Assembly: GCF_014158035.1 (NCBI RefSeq)
Contig: NZ_JACFXW010000001.1
Location: 3,326,001-3,390,000 of the forward strand
Length of the DNA stretch: 64,000 bases
Source of the DNA: Rhizobium sp. G21
GTDB taxonomy: Bacteria > Pseudomonadota > Alphaproteobacteria > Rhizobiales > Rhizobiaceae
Direction: 5' to 3'
Numbering within the stretch: the stretch's first letter is position 1; every line of letters starts with the position of its first letter. The notes beneath the pieces were generated by a model that did not search any database, had not been told where the DNA came from, and saw nothing but the letters and a program-made list of their open reading frames with translations. Of the stretch, positions 9,979 through 18,873 are shown one piece after another. The position numbers and the translations under genes are program-made.

Positions 9979-10284
9979 CTATTCCTTCGGGCGGTTCATT
10001 TCGAAGGAGGCCTTCTGCGCCTCACTCGCCTCGCGCTGGTTCAGCCGTTTCCAGTCTTCATAGGGCATGCCGTAGATCGCTTCGCGCGACTGGTCCTTGG
10101 TCAGCGGCAGGTTGGCCTGTTCTGCGGCGTCGAGATACCAGTTGGCCAAGCAGTTGCGGCAGAAGCCCGCCAGATTCATCAGGTCGATATTCTGCGTGTC
10201 CGGCCGGTTGCGCAAATGGCTGACCAGCCGCCGGAAGGCCGCGGCTTCCAACCGGGTGACGTCGTCCTCGCTCAGTGCGCTCAT
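9979..10284 (-). CDS. DUF1244 family protein
   Basis: A 101-aa protein with the DUF1244 signature: EAAAFRRLVSHLRNR, IDLMNLAGFCRNCLANW and EAIYGMPYEDWKR. The CxxC pair in FCRNCLANW is conserved in the family and could bind metal, but no activity is established. The ATG at 10284 is preceded by GAGGAGACTGCC. It lies 10 bases downstream of the N-formylglutamate amidohydrolase-like gene, so the two are probably one transcript. Confidence 0.85.
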   Translation of the reverse strand: MSALSEDDVTRLEAAAFRRLVSHLRNRPDTQNIDLMNLAGFCRNCLANWYLDAAEQANLPLTKDQSREAIYGMPYEDWKRLNQREASEAQKASFEMNRPKE

Positions 10285-10294
10285 GGCAGTCTCC

Positions 10295-11095
10295 TCAAGC
10301 CCAGATGCGGTCGGTCCGCGATGGAAAGATTTCGATGCGATGCAGGTCCGGTTCATCGTTCAGCGCCGTAAACACGGGCGTGAGCCTGTCGACCCAGAGC
10401 GCCACGCCGTCGTCCGTGGCGATCTCGTCCTGGCGGACTTCGAGCAGCGCATGCGGACGTCCTGCGACTGTGCAGTGACGATGCATCGTGTCGCCGCGCA
10501 AGGCGCCGTCATAGGGCTCGTTGTCGCCCACGATGACGCCGTCGATGTCGCGCAATGCCGAAATCAGCCGCATGGCGGCGCGGGGATCGGAATCCCACAG
10601 CACGGCGGCCTGCCAGGGCCGCGCCACGCCCTTCCAGTGCGGCGTGTAGGAATGCAGCGACAGAACGAGCGCGGCCCGCCCGGAGGCTCGCTCGGTTTCC
10701 GCGATTACCTCGCTCACCGCCTGATGATAGGGCCGGTGAAAGCGTTCGATGCGGACGCGCTGCTCTTCCGCGCTCAGCGGATGATTGGCGGGAATGATCG
10801 CGCCGTCGGAAATGCGCATGATCAGGGTCGGGTCGTCTTCGCCGCGATTGGGGTCGATCAGCAGGCGCGAAAAGCGGCTCATCACCGCCGGCGCGCCCAG
10901 CCGGGCCGAGAGGCTGCGCGTCAGCGCCTCCACGCCGATGTCATAGGCGATGTGCCGTTCGAAGGCCTCGGGCGGCAGGCCGAGCGATCCATAATCCGCC
11001 GGCAGGCGGTTGGTGGCGTGGTCGGCGAGCAGGACGAGCCCGCAAGCGGGGTCGCCAGGCAGAATTTCATAAGCGTGATTCAAGGACATCGACAT
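10295..11095 (-). CDS. N-formylglutamate amidohydrolase family protein
   Basis: A 266-aa enzyme of the FGase (HutG-like) family, which hydrolyses N-formyl-L-glutamate or related N-acyl substrates. Visible family motifs are LLADHATNRLP near residue 22, HIAYDIG, FSRLLIDPNRGEDDPTLI, LSLHSYTP and LLEVRQDEIA. No other histidine-degradation gene is adjacent, so the physiological substrate is uncertain. It leads a small operon with DUF1244. Intact frame. Confidence 0.87.
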   Translation of the reverse strand: MSMSLNHAYEILPGDPACGLVLLADHATNRLPADYGSLGLPPEAFERHIAYDIGVEALTRSLSARLGAPAVMSRFSRLLIDPNRGEDDPTLIMRISDGAIIPANHPLSAEEQRVRIERFHRPYHQAVSEVIAETERASGRAALVLSLHSYTPHWKGVARPWQAAVLWDSDPRAAMRLISALRDIDGVIVGDNEPYDGALRGDTMHRHCTVAGRPHALLEVRQDEIATDDGVALWVDRLTPVFTALNDEPDLHRIEIFPSRTDRIWA

Positions 11096-11360
11096 AATTT
11101 TTCACGTTTTTGCTGTCTTGTCATGCCGGCCTGGCGGTTTCAAGGCGGTCCGTGTTGAGACTTTGTTCAAGGCCTAATAGTATCGGAATCAAGCGCCTGA
11201 CCCGGTTTGTCCCCGCATGCGGCGGGAGTTTGCATAATGCGAGCCTCCGCTGATGAGAATGTCAGGCTTTTGGACCGATATAATCGATTGAATTTTGCGT
11301 TGACAATCCTGTGCCGCCAACGCACAAGGGCAATCAGCAGGTGGGAGCCAGCTCTACGTC

Positions 11361-11888
11361 ATGCTCGTGAATTACATCCTCCGTATGGTGGCGCCGAATC
11401 GCCGCGCAGTCGTTCGCTCGTCAGTCGATCCTCGATCGGCGTCCCGGCGTTCGTTCGCGATGTTGGCTGCGCCCTTGGCCATCGGTTTCGGCGCGGCCTT
11501 CGCGGCGCCCGGCGTTGCAAAGGCGGAATTCCGCGTCTGCAACGCGACACAGAACCTCGTCGGCGTGGCCATCGGCTATCGCGCCAAGGATGGATGGATT
11601 TCCGAAGGATGGTGGCAAATCCCCGCAACCACATGCGCCACCCTCATCGAGGGCAAACTGCAGAGTCGGTTCTATTATCTCTATGCGGAAGACGCCACGC
11701 GCGGCGGCCGCTGGACCGGCAATGTCAACATGTGCGTGGCGGAGAACGAGTTCAAGATCACCGGCGTCCAGGATTGCTATGCCCGCGGCTACCAGCAATT
11801 CGGATTCAAGGAATATGACACGGGGCGGCAGGGAAGCTGGATGGTTCAGCTCACCGACACGCCCGCAGCACAAGAAAGTCAGAATTGA
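11361..11888 (+). CDS. DUF1036 exported protein
   Basis: A DUF1036-domain protein with an N-terminal secretion signal. The mature part starts after GVAKA and begins EFRVCNATQNLVGVAIGYR, the hallmark of the family. Cysteine-rich sites follow (TTCATLIEG, NMCVAENEF, QDCYARGYQ). Function is unknown; the family is common in Hyphomicrobiales directly upstream of pyk. The start is uncertain: ATG 11361 has GGGAG 12 bases upstream, and ATGs at 11385 and 11460 also leave a signal peptide. Its TGA overlaps the pyk ATG by one base. Confidence 0.8.
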   Translation: MLVNYILRMVAPNRRAVVRSSVDPRSASRRSFAMLAAPLAIGFGAAFAAPGVAKAEFRVCNATQNLVGVAIGYRAKDGWISEGWWQIPATTCATLIEGKLQSRFYYLYAEDATRGGRWTGNVNMCVAENEFKITGVQDCYARGYQQFGFKEYDTGRQGSWMVQLTDTPAAQESQN

Positions 11889-13326
11889 TGAAGCGGAACA
11901 GGAAAGTCAAAATCCTCGCCACACTCGGCCCTGCCTCCAGCGAAGAGGCGATGATCGAGAAGTTGCATGAGGCCGGAGCGGACCTGTTCCGCATCAATAT
12001 GAGCCATGCCAGCCATGATCTGATGCGGACGCTGATCAGCCGCATCCGCGCCGTCGAGGCCCGTTCGGGTCGTCCGATCGGCATTCTCGCCGATTTGCAG
12101 GGGCCGAAGCTCCGCGTCGGCAAATTCGCCAACGGCCCCGTCGATCTGACCCCGGCCAGATCTTCACCTTCGACAACAATCCCGAGCCCGGCGACGCCAC
12201 CCGCGTCAACCTTCCGCATCCGGAAATTCTGGAAGCCGTCAAGCCCGGCCATCGCCTGCTGATCGACGACGGCAAGCTGCATCTGGTCGCCGAAGAATGC
12301 GATGGAACCAAGATCGTCGCCAAGGTCGTCGCCGGCACCCGTATCTCCGACAAGAAGGGCGTCAGCCTGCCCGACACGCTGCTCGGCATCGGCGCGCTGA
12401 CCGAAAAGGACCGCGTCGACCTCGAAGCCGTGCTCGCCACCGGCAGCGTCGACTGGGTGGCGCTGTCCTTCGTGCAGCGCCCGGAAGACCTCGCCGAAGT
12501 GCGCAAGATCTCCAAGGGCCGCGTGGGCCTGATGTCGAAGATCGAAAAGCCGCAGGCGATCGAGCGCATTGACGAGATCATCGAAATGTCCGACGCGCTG
12601 ATGGTGGCCCGCGGCGATCTGGGCGTGGAAATGCCGCTCGAAGCCGTTCCGGGCCTGCAGAAGCAACTCACCCGCGCCTGCCGCAAGGTCGGCAAGCCCG
12701 TCGTCGTCGCCACCCAGATGCTGGAATCGATGATCACCGCGCCGGTGCCGACCCGCGCCGAAGTCTCCGACGTCGCCACCGCCGTCTTCGAAGGCGCGGA
12801 CGCGATCATGCTGTCGGCAGAATCGGCGTCGGGCCAGTATCCGATCGAAGCCGTCCGGACCATGGCGTCGATCGCCAGCACGGTCGAGAAGGACCCTTAT
12901 TATTCCAACATCATCCACGCCCAGCGCCCCAAGCCTGAGCCGACCGGCGCTGACGCCATCTCGCTGGCGTCGCGCGAAATCGCCGAGACGCTGAAGCTGA
13001 CGGCCATCGTCTGCTATACGGGCTCGGGCAACACCGGTCTCCGCGCCGCCCGCGAGCGTCCCACCGTGCCGGTTCTGGCGCTGTCGCCGATCATCGAGAC
13101 GGCGCGCCGCCTGTCGGTCGTCTGGGGCCTGCATTGCGTGGTGACCGAAGACGCTTCCGACCTCGACGACATGGTCAATCGCGCCTGCCGCATCGTCCAT
13201 GCCGAAGGCTTCGGCAAGCCGGGCGACCGCGTCATCATCACGGCGGGCGTTCCGCTCGGCACGCCGGGCGCGACCAACATGCTGCGCATCGCCTATATCG
13301 GCTCGGACGGCCAGAGCGGCGTCTGA
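11888..13326 (+). CDS. pyk: Pyruvate kinase, frame broken at 12150-12157
   Basis: Glycolytic enzyme converting phosphoenolpyruvate and ADP to pyruvate and ATP. The N-terminus has VKILATLGPASS and FRINMSHASHD; then LADLQGPKLRVGKF. The frame breaks in the run ACCCCGGCC at 12150-12157; inserting one base restores PGQIFTFDNNPEPGDATRV. The rest is intact: DWVALSFVQRPED, MSKIEKPQAIERID, MVARGDLGVEMP, and the effector-side C-domain IVCYTGSGNT. With one added base the protein is 479 aa, the usual length. A central metabolic gene broken in a homopolymer is probably a sequence error. Overlaps DUF1036 by one base; converges directly on the next gene. Confidence 0.92.
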
Positions 13327-14346
13327 TCAGGGTTTTGGCGCGATCCGCGCCTCGACCTCACGCACGATGCTGTCGAGATCGCGGGGCTTTCCCGCGATCT
13401 TTTCTATTGCGGCGATCGCCAGATCGGTGGCGATGTAATCGGGCTTATGGCCGAGATTGCGCACCCAATAGAGCTCCGAATTCGGCAGGTCGCGTTTCAG
13501 CCCGCGCGAATGGATTTCTTCGAGCACGATATCGTCGCTGTCGCCGGTGATCACGATCGCCGGCGCGGTGATCTCCTTGTAGCGCGGCTGAACGTCTTTC
13601 ACATAGGCGAGCAGGCTTGCGACGTCGCGGGCGTTGTCGCAAAAGTTCATGGGACGCAGCACAAGCGGGATCGCCGCTCTGTCGAGATAGCCGGCGGGCA
13701 CGGGATTGGGCGCGAAGACGTGCTCGACGCCCTTGTTCATCTGCATCAGCCCGGCCGGCAGCGCGATCGTGCTGCAAAACAGGGCGCCGACCACCGGCGT
13801 GTTGGCGAGATCGTAATACCAGTCCACACCGCCCGGCCAGGGATGCGTCGCGGGCGACAGGAACACAAGGCCCTGCATCATATCGGGATGTCGCAACGCG
13901 AAACTGGCCGCCGTCGCCCCGCCGAATGAATGACCGATGACGATGGCGCGGGACATACCCTTCTTGCGCATCAGCGTCGCGATCGCATCCGCCTGTCCGG
14001 CCGGCGTGAGGTTCTCAGGCCCGCCGCGTTCGGAATAGCCATGGCCGGGCCGGTCGACGAACAGCATCTCGGCGCGGGTCTTGAGCGGTTCGAAAAAGGC
14101 GCCCCAGGGATCACGCAGATTGCCGCTCGCGCCATGGATGAACACCAGCGGCGGCAAGTCTGCGCCTTCCGGTCTCGGCCAGTGCAGGCTGTTCATGCTG
14201 AAGCCGCCGACATCGGTCAATGCGCCAATATTGGGATAGCGCGCGGCGATGCGCGCCGCTTCCCAACGGCTGAAGGCGTAGGCGAGGGCGGCGAGGGCGA
14301 CAACCGCCGTGAGAATGGCGGCGAGACATTTGGCGAAGACGATCAT
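13327..14346 (-). CDS. Membrane-anchored alpha/beta hydrolase
   Basis: A 339-aa alpha/beta-hydrolase. An N-terminal helix (residues 3-26) suggests a membrane anchor. The oxyanion motif FIHGASGN and the nucleophile elbow GHSFGG are visible; DRPGHGYS lies between. The acidic residue is probably in VITGDSDDIV and the histidine in RNLGHKPDY. Substrate is unknown; esterase, lipase or dehalogenase-like roles are possible. Its stop TCA abuts the pyk stop with no intergenic base. Confidence 0.85.
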   Translation of the reverse strand: MIVFAKCLAAILTAVVALAALAYAFSRWEAARIAARYPNIGALTDVGGFSMNSLHWPRPEGADLPPLVFIHGASGNLRDPWGAFFEPLKTRAEMLFVDRPGHGYSERGGPENLTPAGQADAIATLMRKKGMSRAIVIGHSFGGATAASFALRHPDMMQGLVFLSPATHPWPGGVDWYYDLANTPVVGALFCSTIALPAGLMQMNKGVEHVFAPNPVPAGYLDRAAIPLVLRPMNFCDNARDVASLLAYVKDVQPRYKEITAPAIVITGDSDDIVLEEIHSRGLKRDLPNSELYWVRNLGHKPDYIATDLAIAAIEKIAGKPRDLDSIVREVEARIAPKP

Positions 14347-14412
14347 GACGGCCGGCGGGTGAAGGACTGGAAATGGGCTCGGCAGATAATACGCACGAAC
14401 GGCCGGGAGGTT

Positions 14413-15018
14413 TCAGGTGCGCTGGCCGTCGATCTTGATCATCAGGTCGATTGCGCGTTTCTGGGCGTCGCGGTCGGCGGGGTACCGGTCGAGATAGGCC
14501 TCGAGCGCTTCAAACGCCTGTTGGTCTCGTCCGGATTGCGCGAGAATCGCGGCGAGACCCGACAAGGCGCCGAGATGCCGGGGCTCGAGCTTCAGCACAT
14601 GCGCCGTGTCGGCCATGGCTTTGGGGAAATTGCCCATCTGGTAATGCAGCGTGGCGCGGGCGTTCCATCCTCCCGCATAGTCGGGGGCGAGCAGGGTGAC
14701 CTGGTCGAGGAAATCGAGCGCCGCGCCGAAACGCTTTTCCTCGCTCGCTTTTCGGGCGTTTTCCATCAGCATGTCGACGGTGGCGCTGCCGGACTCCGTC
14801 AGGCCGTTGGCGATACGATCGGCGATCAGCCGGGCCGCCTGCGGATTGCGCTCTTTCTTGAGCTGGACGAACAGCATGTCCAGTTCCTCGTCCGGCGGCG
14901 TCAGTGGCGGAATCTTCCGCTCGACGATGCGTTCGGGAACCGGCGTCCCCGTCTTCGCCTCGGCGGCCAGAAGAGGAGATGTCACGGCGAGCGATAGGGC
15001 AAATACAAAAAAGCGCAT
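14413..15018 (-). CDS. Exported tetratricopeptide-repeat protein
   Basis: About 201 aa with a signal peptide (MRFFVFALSLAVTSPLLAAEA). At least three TPR-like helices follow (FGAALDFLDQVTLLAPDYAGGW, MGNFPKAMADTAHVLKLEP, AFEALEAYLDRYP), indicating a periplasmic or outer-membrane protein-interaction scaffold. ATG 15018 places the signal peptide at the very start; another ATG nine bases upstream is possible. No specific partner can be named. Confidence 0.8.
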   Translation of the reverse strand: MRFFVFALSLAVTSPLLAAEAKTGTPVPERIVERKIPPLTPPDEELDMLFVQLKKERNPQAARLIADRIANGLTESGSATVDMLMENARKASEEKRFGAALDFLDQVTLLAPDYAGGWNARATLHYQMGNFPKAMADTAHVLKLEPRHLGALSGLAAILAQSGRDQQAFEALEAYLDRYPADRDAQKRAIDLMIKIDGQRT

Positions 15019-15077
15019 GGCGGGCATGGTAACCCGCCAGCGCCAATTCGCCAACAAAAAAACTGAAGCCGGGCTGA

Positions 15078-15203
15078 TCAGCCCTGGCGCGCCTTGTAGC
15101 GCGGGTTCAGCTTGTTGATGATGTAGATCCGGCCCTTGCGGCGGACCAGACGGTTTTCACGATGACGTGCCTTGAGCGCTTTCAGCGAATTCTTGATCTT
15201 CAT
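15078..15203 (-). CDS. rpmJ: 50S ribosomal protein L36, cysteine-free type
   Basis: A 41-aa ribosomal protein ([18 protein letters not shown] at the start). It has no cysteine, so it is the zinc-independent C- paralogue, the usual form in many Alphaproteobacteria. Highly basic. ATG at 15203. Shorter than most gene finders' limits but clear by sequence. Confidence 0.93.
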   Translation of the reverse strand: MKIKNSLKALKARHRENRLVRRKGRIYIINKLNPRYKARQG

Positions 15204-15371
15204 TGTACTGATCCGGACCTGTTTGCCGGTCGCCCGGCGTGACTGACAATTCAAAGGCGCGCCATTCACCGAAGGGCGCGCCCGAAGTTGGGAGGCATGT
15301 AACGGGAGACTCTATTTCTGTCAACCGCACCGGCTGCTTTTTCAACGTTTCAGCCTGTTTTCCCAATCAAA

Positions 15372-15392
15372 AAGCCGGCCCACGGGCCGGCT
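15372..15392 (-). terminator. Intrinsic terminator of rcdA
   Basis: On the minus strand a 9-bp GC stem (AAGCCGGCC / GGCCGGCTT, loop CGT) is followed by a T-rich run, 33 bases after the rcdA stop. Confidence 0.75.
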
Positions 15393-15425
15393 TCCAATCA
15401 TGCGTGCGCCTGAAGCGCGGGCGGT

Positions 15426-15944
15426 TTACTGGCCGCCGAACGCGGTCTTCAGCAGCGACAACTGCGCCTGAACCGAATTCTGATTGTTGGCTTCGATCGC
15501 CGGGGTTTCCGCCGGACGATAGATTTCGCGATCGAGGACCGAGACGCGATTCTGCAGGCGCACGGAACGGTCGACCAGATCGCGGAACGCTTCCGGCAGG
15601 TCGCTCCAGCCCGGCGCGTTGCGGTCGACGTTGAACGAGTCCAGGCGCACCTTCTTCTTTTCGGAGACGACTTGCTCGCGCGTCATTTCGCCATTGTTGA
15701 TCGCCCGCTGCAAGAGCAGCCAGGAGGCGACCTGCATGAGACGGGTGGTCAGGCGCATCGATTCGGCGGCGTAGAGGACCGAGGACATGCGCGGCAGGCT
15801 CTTTGAAGCCAGGCGGCCTGCGCCGTCGAGATAGCCCGCCGTCTCTTCGACCAGCGCCATGCCTTCGGCATAGAGCGCCTTGAACTGTGAAGACGAAGCG
15901 ACGTGGCCGGCAAAACTGATGGTGTTGGCGCCCGATTCAAGCAT
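15426..15944 (-). CDS. rcdA: RcdA-like DUF1465 protease adaptor
   Basis: A 172-aa DUF1465 protein. The Caulobacter family member RcdA is an adaptor that helps ClpXP degrade the cell-cycle regulator CtrA. The helical core is recognisable: SSQFKALYAEGMALVEETAGYL, ESMRLTTRLMQVASWLLLQRA, NNGEMTREQV, VDRNAPGWSDLPEAFRDLV and a conserved C-terminus SLLKTAFGG. ATG 15944 is chosen because ACAGGAAACGAC precedes it. A perfect TTAA-N7-TTAA site lies 118 bases upstream, matching CtrA binding sites. Monocistronic, ending at the hairpin at 15372-15392. Confidence 0.85.
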   Translation of the reverse strand: MLESGANTISFAGHVASSSQFKALYAEGMALVEETAGYLDGAGRLASKSLPRMSSVLYAAESMRLTTRLMQVASWLLLQRAINNGEMTREQVVSEKKKVRLDSFNVDRNAPGWSDLPEAFRDLVDRSVRLQNRVSVLDREIYRPAETPAIEANNQNSVQAQLSLLKTAFGGQ

Positions 15945-16061
15945 TGTCGTTTCCTGTTTACGCATGACTACACTAACGATCCGTCTGAGCATTAAGATCC
16001 ATCTGGGTCGCTGTTCTTAACAGGATCATGCCGCCAGTCCCGGCTTTTCGCAACATGATTC

Positions 16062-16076
16062 TTAAGGAAGGGTTAA
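16062..16076 (-). promoter_or_regulatory. Candidate CtrA box upstream of rcdA
   Basis: TTAA, seven bases, TTAA: the CtrA recognition pattern known from Caulobacter and rhizobia. It lies 118 bases before the rcdA start codon, on the promoter side. Confidence 0.5.
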
Positions 16077-16149
16077 TCTCCACAACTTGACTCGAAAGTG
16101 GTGGAACTCCCGAGCTTCCGCTCTCCGCGCGCCAGCCGGAAAACGGCCA

Positions 16150-16290
16150 AAAAAGAGCCGCGAAAAGCGGCTCTCAAGGTAAAACAGGGAGAAAAATCAG
16201 ACCACTTCTCGAAACGAGACCGCCTGAATCCAGAAGCTCTGGATAACAACAGCTATACGCCGGGAAGGTTAACAAACAGTATAAATCCGG
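16150..16290 (-). ncRNA. Candidate small RNA with three hairpins
   Basis: No protein-like frame is found on either strand here. Read on the minus strand, three perfect stem-loops follow one another: a 7-bp stem with 3-base loop (16228-16244), a 5-bp stem with 3-base loop (16207-16219), and an 8-bp GC stem with 5-base loop (16155-16175) followed by six T. That last one is a textbook intrinsic terminator with no minus-strand gene upstream of it. A possible promoter precedes it (TTGCCG, 18 bases, TTTATA on the minus strand). It could also be a leader in front of rcdA, but the terminator would then block rcdA. Confidence 0.4.
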
Positions 16291-16463
16291 CTTTCTGACG
16301 TAGCGGCAAGTCGAAATGGAACAGCGCGTCGCGGGGGCGACGGGTCGCGCTCTCCGTTGCGTCGCGCCGGTGGACAGCATGGGATTCACCGTCTGCTTGC
16401 CTCTTCAATTCGGCGCAATTCTCATTTAGTTTCCAACCGTCATTTGCAGGAGTGGACAGGTTC

Positions 16464-17494
16464 ATGGCCGGTGCGGGTTTTTTCGGGGGCGACCAAGGCG
16501 AATCGGCGGGGGGAGCGGTCTCTACGGGCGCAAGCTTTCGAGCCCGATGTCCTATTTCTGGACGATGGTGGTGTTTCTCATACTGGTCGGCTTCGCCGGC
16601 GCCATTCTCTTCCGACAGGCGCATGCCGCCTTTTCGGCCAATCCGGGCCTCAACGGCCTGATTCTCGGCGTGGCGCTGATCGGCATCCTGCTCGCCTTCA
16701 ATCATGTGCTGTCGCTCAGGCCCGAGGTGCGATGGTTCAACTCCTTCCGCGCGGCCGGCAGCGCCGAGAAAGTCGGGCGCGATCCGGTCATGCTCGCGCC
16801 GATGCGGGCGCTGATGGGGTCGTCCAACACCGGCGCCATTTCGACCGCGGCGCTGCGCTCCATCCTCGATTCCATCGCAACGCGTCTCGACGACACGCGC
16901 GACACCACCCGCTATCTCACCGGATTGCTGGTGTTCCTTGGTCTTCTCGGCACCTTCTGGGGTCTGCTCGGCACGATCGGCTCGATCAATTCGGTCATCC
17001 AGGGGCTGGATCCCGGCACAAATGAGAGCGCCGACATTCTCAATACGCTGAAGCAGGGCCTGTCGGCGCCGTTGCAGGGCATGGGCACGGCGTTTTCCTC
17101 GTCGCTCTTCGGCCTCTCCGGCTCGCTGATCCTCGGCTTTCTCGACCTGCAGGCCGGTCGGGCGCAGAACCGCTTCTACAACGAACTGGAGAACTGGCTG
17201 TCTTCGGTCACCGACGTCTCCTCCGATTTCGCTCCGGTCATCGAGGCGGGCACGGGCTCGACCGAGGAGTTGAAGTCGCTTTCGGAGCAACTGGTGCGCA
17301 TCACCCAGGAAGGCGGCGGCAATCAGCGCTCCACCGCCGCCATGGCCAGCCTCGCCGAGGGTATCCAGGGTCTGGTGCGCAACATGCGCACCGAGCAGCA
17401 GATGCTGCGCGACTGGATCGAGGCGCAGCAGGAGGAGGCCAAGGCGCTCCGGCGCACGCTCGACAAACTGACCGAAAAATTCGAGGACAAGTGA
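16464..17494 (+). CDS. MotA/TolQ/ExbB-like inner-membrane channel protein, frame broken at 16508-16513
   Basis: A proton-channel family protein paired with the OmpA-domain gene that follows. The N-terminus starts at ATG 16464 (MAGAGFFGGDQGESAGG); a run of six G at 16508-16513 breaks the frame, and one extra G joins it to SGLYGRKLSSPMSYFW and the main frame. Membrane helices are at the start of the main frame (MVVFLILVGFAGAILF, LILGVALIGILLAFN) and centrally (LTGLLVFLGLLGTFWGLLGTIGS; GTAFSSSLFGLSGSLILGFL), the MotA/ExbB signature. A charged helical cytoplasmic tail completes it. If the break were real, translation could begin at ATG 16547. Two bases separate it from the next gene. Confidence 0.82.
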
Positions 17495-17495
17495 G

Positions 17496-18524
17496 ATGGC
17501 CTTGCGGCGTCGCGGCGGCCAGCGCAGCATCGATTACTGGCCGGGTTTCGTGGATGCGCTCTCCACGCTGCTCATGGCCATCATGTTCCTTCTCACGGTC
17601 TTCGTGCTCGGCCAGTTCATCCTGAGCCGCGAAATCACCGGCAAGGACGAGGTGCTGGATCGGCTCAACAGCCAGATCAACGAACTCACCCAGCTGCTCG
17701 CGCTCGAAAAAGGCAGCAAGCAGGATGTCGAGGACAGTCTCGCCAATATCCAGGCCCAACTCGCCGACGCGGAGAGCGAGAAGTCGCGGCTGCAGCAGTT
17801 GCTGGATCAGGGCGCCGGCTCGTCGGCGACCGCCAACAAGCGCATCGGTGAACTCTCCGGCGAACTCGACGCCCAGAAGCAGATCAGCGAGCAGGCGCTC
17901 AATCAGGTCGAACTGCTCAACCAGCAGATCGCCGCATTGCGCTCGCAGATCGCCGCCGTCGAACAGGCGCTGCAACTGTCGGAGACGCGGGACAAGAATT
18001 CCCAGGCCAAGATCGCCGATCTCGGCCGTCGCCTGAATGTCGCGCTGGCCCAGCGTGTCCAGGAACTCAATCGCTACCGGTCCGATTTCTTCGGCCGCCT
18101 GAGGGAGATCCTTTCGGACCGCGAAAACATCCGCATCGTCGGCGACCGTTTCGTGTTCCAGTCGGAAGTGCTGTTCCCGTCGGGTGGTCCGGATCTCAAT
18201 CCGGCCGGTCAGGAGGAGATGGGCAAGCTCGCGACGGCGCTGATCGAACTGACGAAAGAAATCCCGGCCGAGATCGACTGGGTGCTGCGCGTCGACGGCC
18301 ATACCGACAACGTGCCGCTTACCGGCTCGGGTCGCTATCGCGACAATTGGGAGCTTTCTTCGGCCCGCGCCACCTCGGTGGTCAAGTTCCTCATCTCCCG
18401 GGGTGTGCCGGCCAACCGGCTGGTGGCGGCGGGTTTCGGCGAATTCCAGCCGATCGCCGAGGGCGACACGCCGGAAGCGCGCTCGCAGAACCGACGCATC
18501 GAGCTCAAGCTCACCGAGAAATAA
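17496..18524 (+). CDS. MotB-like coiled-coil protein with OmpA peptidoglycan-binding domain
   Basis: A 342-aa partner of the preceding channel protein. One N-terminal helix (about 21-45, DALSTLLMAIMFLLTVFVLGQF) anchors it and carries an Asp as in MotB/ExbD. A long coiled coil (about 50-190, rich in Gln, Leu, Glu) spans the periplasm. The C-terminal OmpA domain (about 215-340) has the peptidoglycan-binding motif RVDGHTDNVPL and the NRRIELKLTEK end. The architecture implies a proton-driven complex acting on the cell wall. No flagellar or Tol genes are nearby, and the pair is widespread in Hyphomicrobiales with no settled function. Confidence 0.85.
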   Translation: MALRRRGGQRSIDYWPGFVDALSTLLMAIMFLLTVFVLGQFILSREITGKDEVLDRLNSQINELTQLLALEKGSKQDVEDSLANIQAQLADAESEKSRLQQLLDQGAGSSATANKRIGELSGELDAQKQISEQALNQVELLNQQIAALRSQIAAVEQALQLSETRDKNSQAKIADLGRRLNVALAQRVQELNRYRSDFFGRLREILSDRENIRIVGDRFVFQSEVLFPSGGPDLNPAGQEEMGKLATALIELTKEIPAEIDWVLRVDGHTDNVPLTGSGRYRDNWELSSARATSVVKFLISRGVPANRLVAAGFGEFQPIAEGDTPEARSQNRRIELKLTEK

Positions 18525-18680
18525 TCAGTCGCGCAGGAGCGCGGTCATGCCGAGGGCTGCGAGCATCACAAGGGCGATTTTCCAGAAGTCGCGACGTCGC
18601 CGCAACCCCGGCAGGCCGAGCGGGCGGATGATGTGCAAAACCATCAGGATGACGCCGAGAAGCGGAAGAATTTTCGCCAA
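18525..18680 (-). CDS. Small two-helix membrane protein, 51 aa
   Basis: A short frame easily missed by gene finders. It starts with TTG at 18680, preceded by AAGGAT at good spacing. The product has a hydrophobic helix (LPLLGVILMVLHIIRPLGL), a basic loop (RRRRDFW) and a second helix (IALVMLAALGMTALL). The pattern of two membrane helices with a positive loop, plus the ribosome binding site, supports a real gene. Its stop TCA begins immediately after the OmpA gene stop, so the genes converge. Function unknown. Confidence 0.6.
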   Translation of the reverse strand: MAKILPLLGVILMVLHIIRPLGLPGLRRRRDFWKIALVMLAALGMTALLRD

Positions 18681-18873
18681 ATCTCAAATCCTTAAAAGTT
18701 TTGCCTTAGTCTCGGCGGGATGATCCGCTTGTTTGCGGCGCATGGGCAGGTCGCGACGCCGGGGACGACGGACGAATCGCGGGCTTGTCGAAATCCATAT
18801 CACCGCTCTCCGGTCTCGTCAGGCTCAGCCGCGCGGGGGAGGGGAGACGCCAATCTTGCTCAGGGGATCGACG

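Noticed and set aside
16098-16298. 66-codon plus-strand frame
   Set aside because: It reads through a terminator hairpin of the opposite strand and has no ribosome binding site or recognisable sequence.
16464-18524. Zorya anti-phage system
   Set aside because: Only a ZorAB-like membrane pair is seen; no ZorC, ZorD or ZorE candidates flank it, and the pair is a common chromosomal feature of the order.
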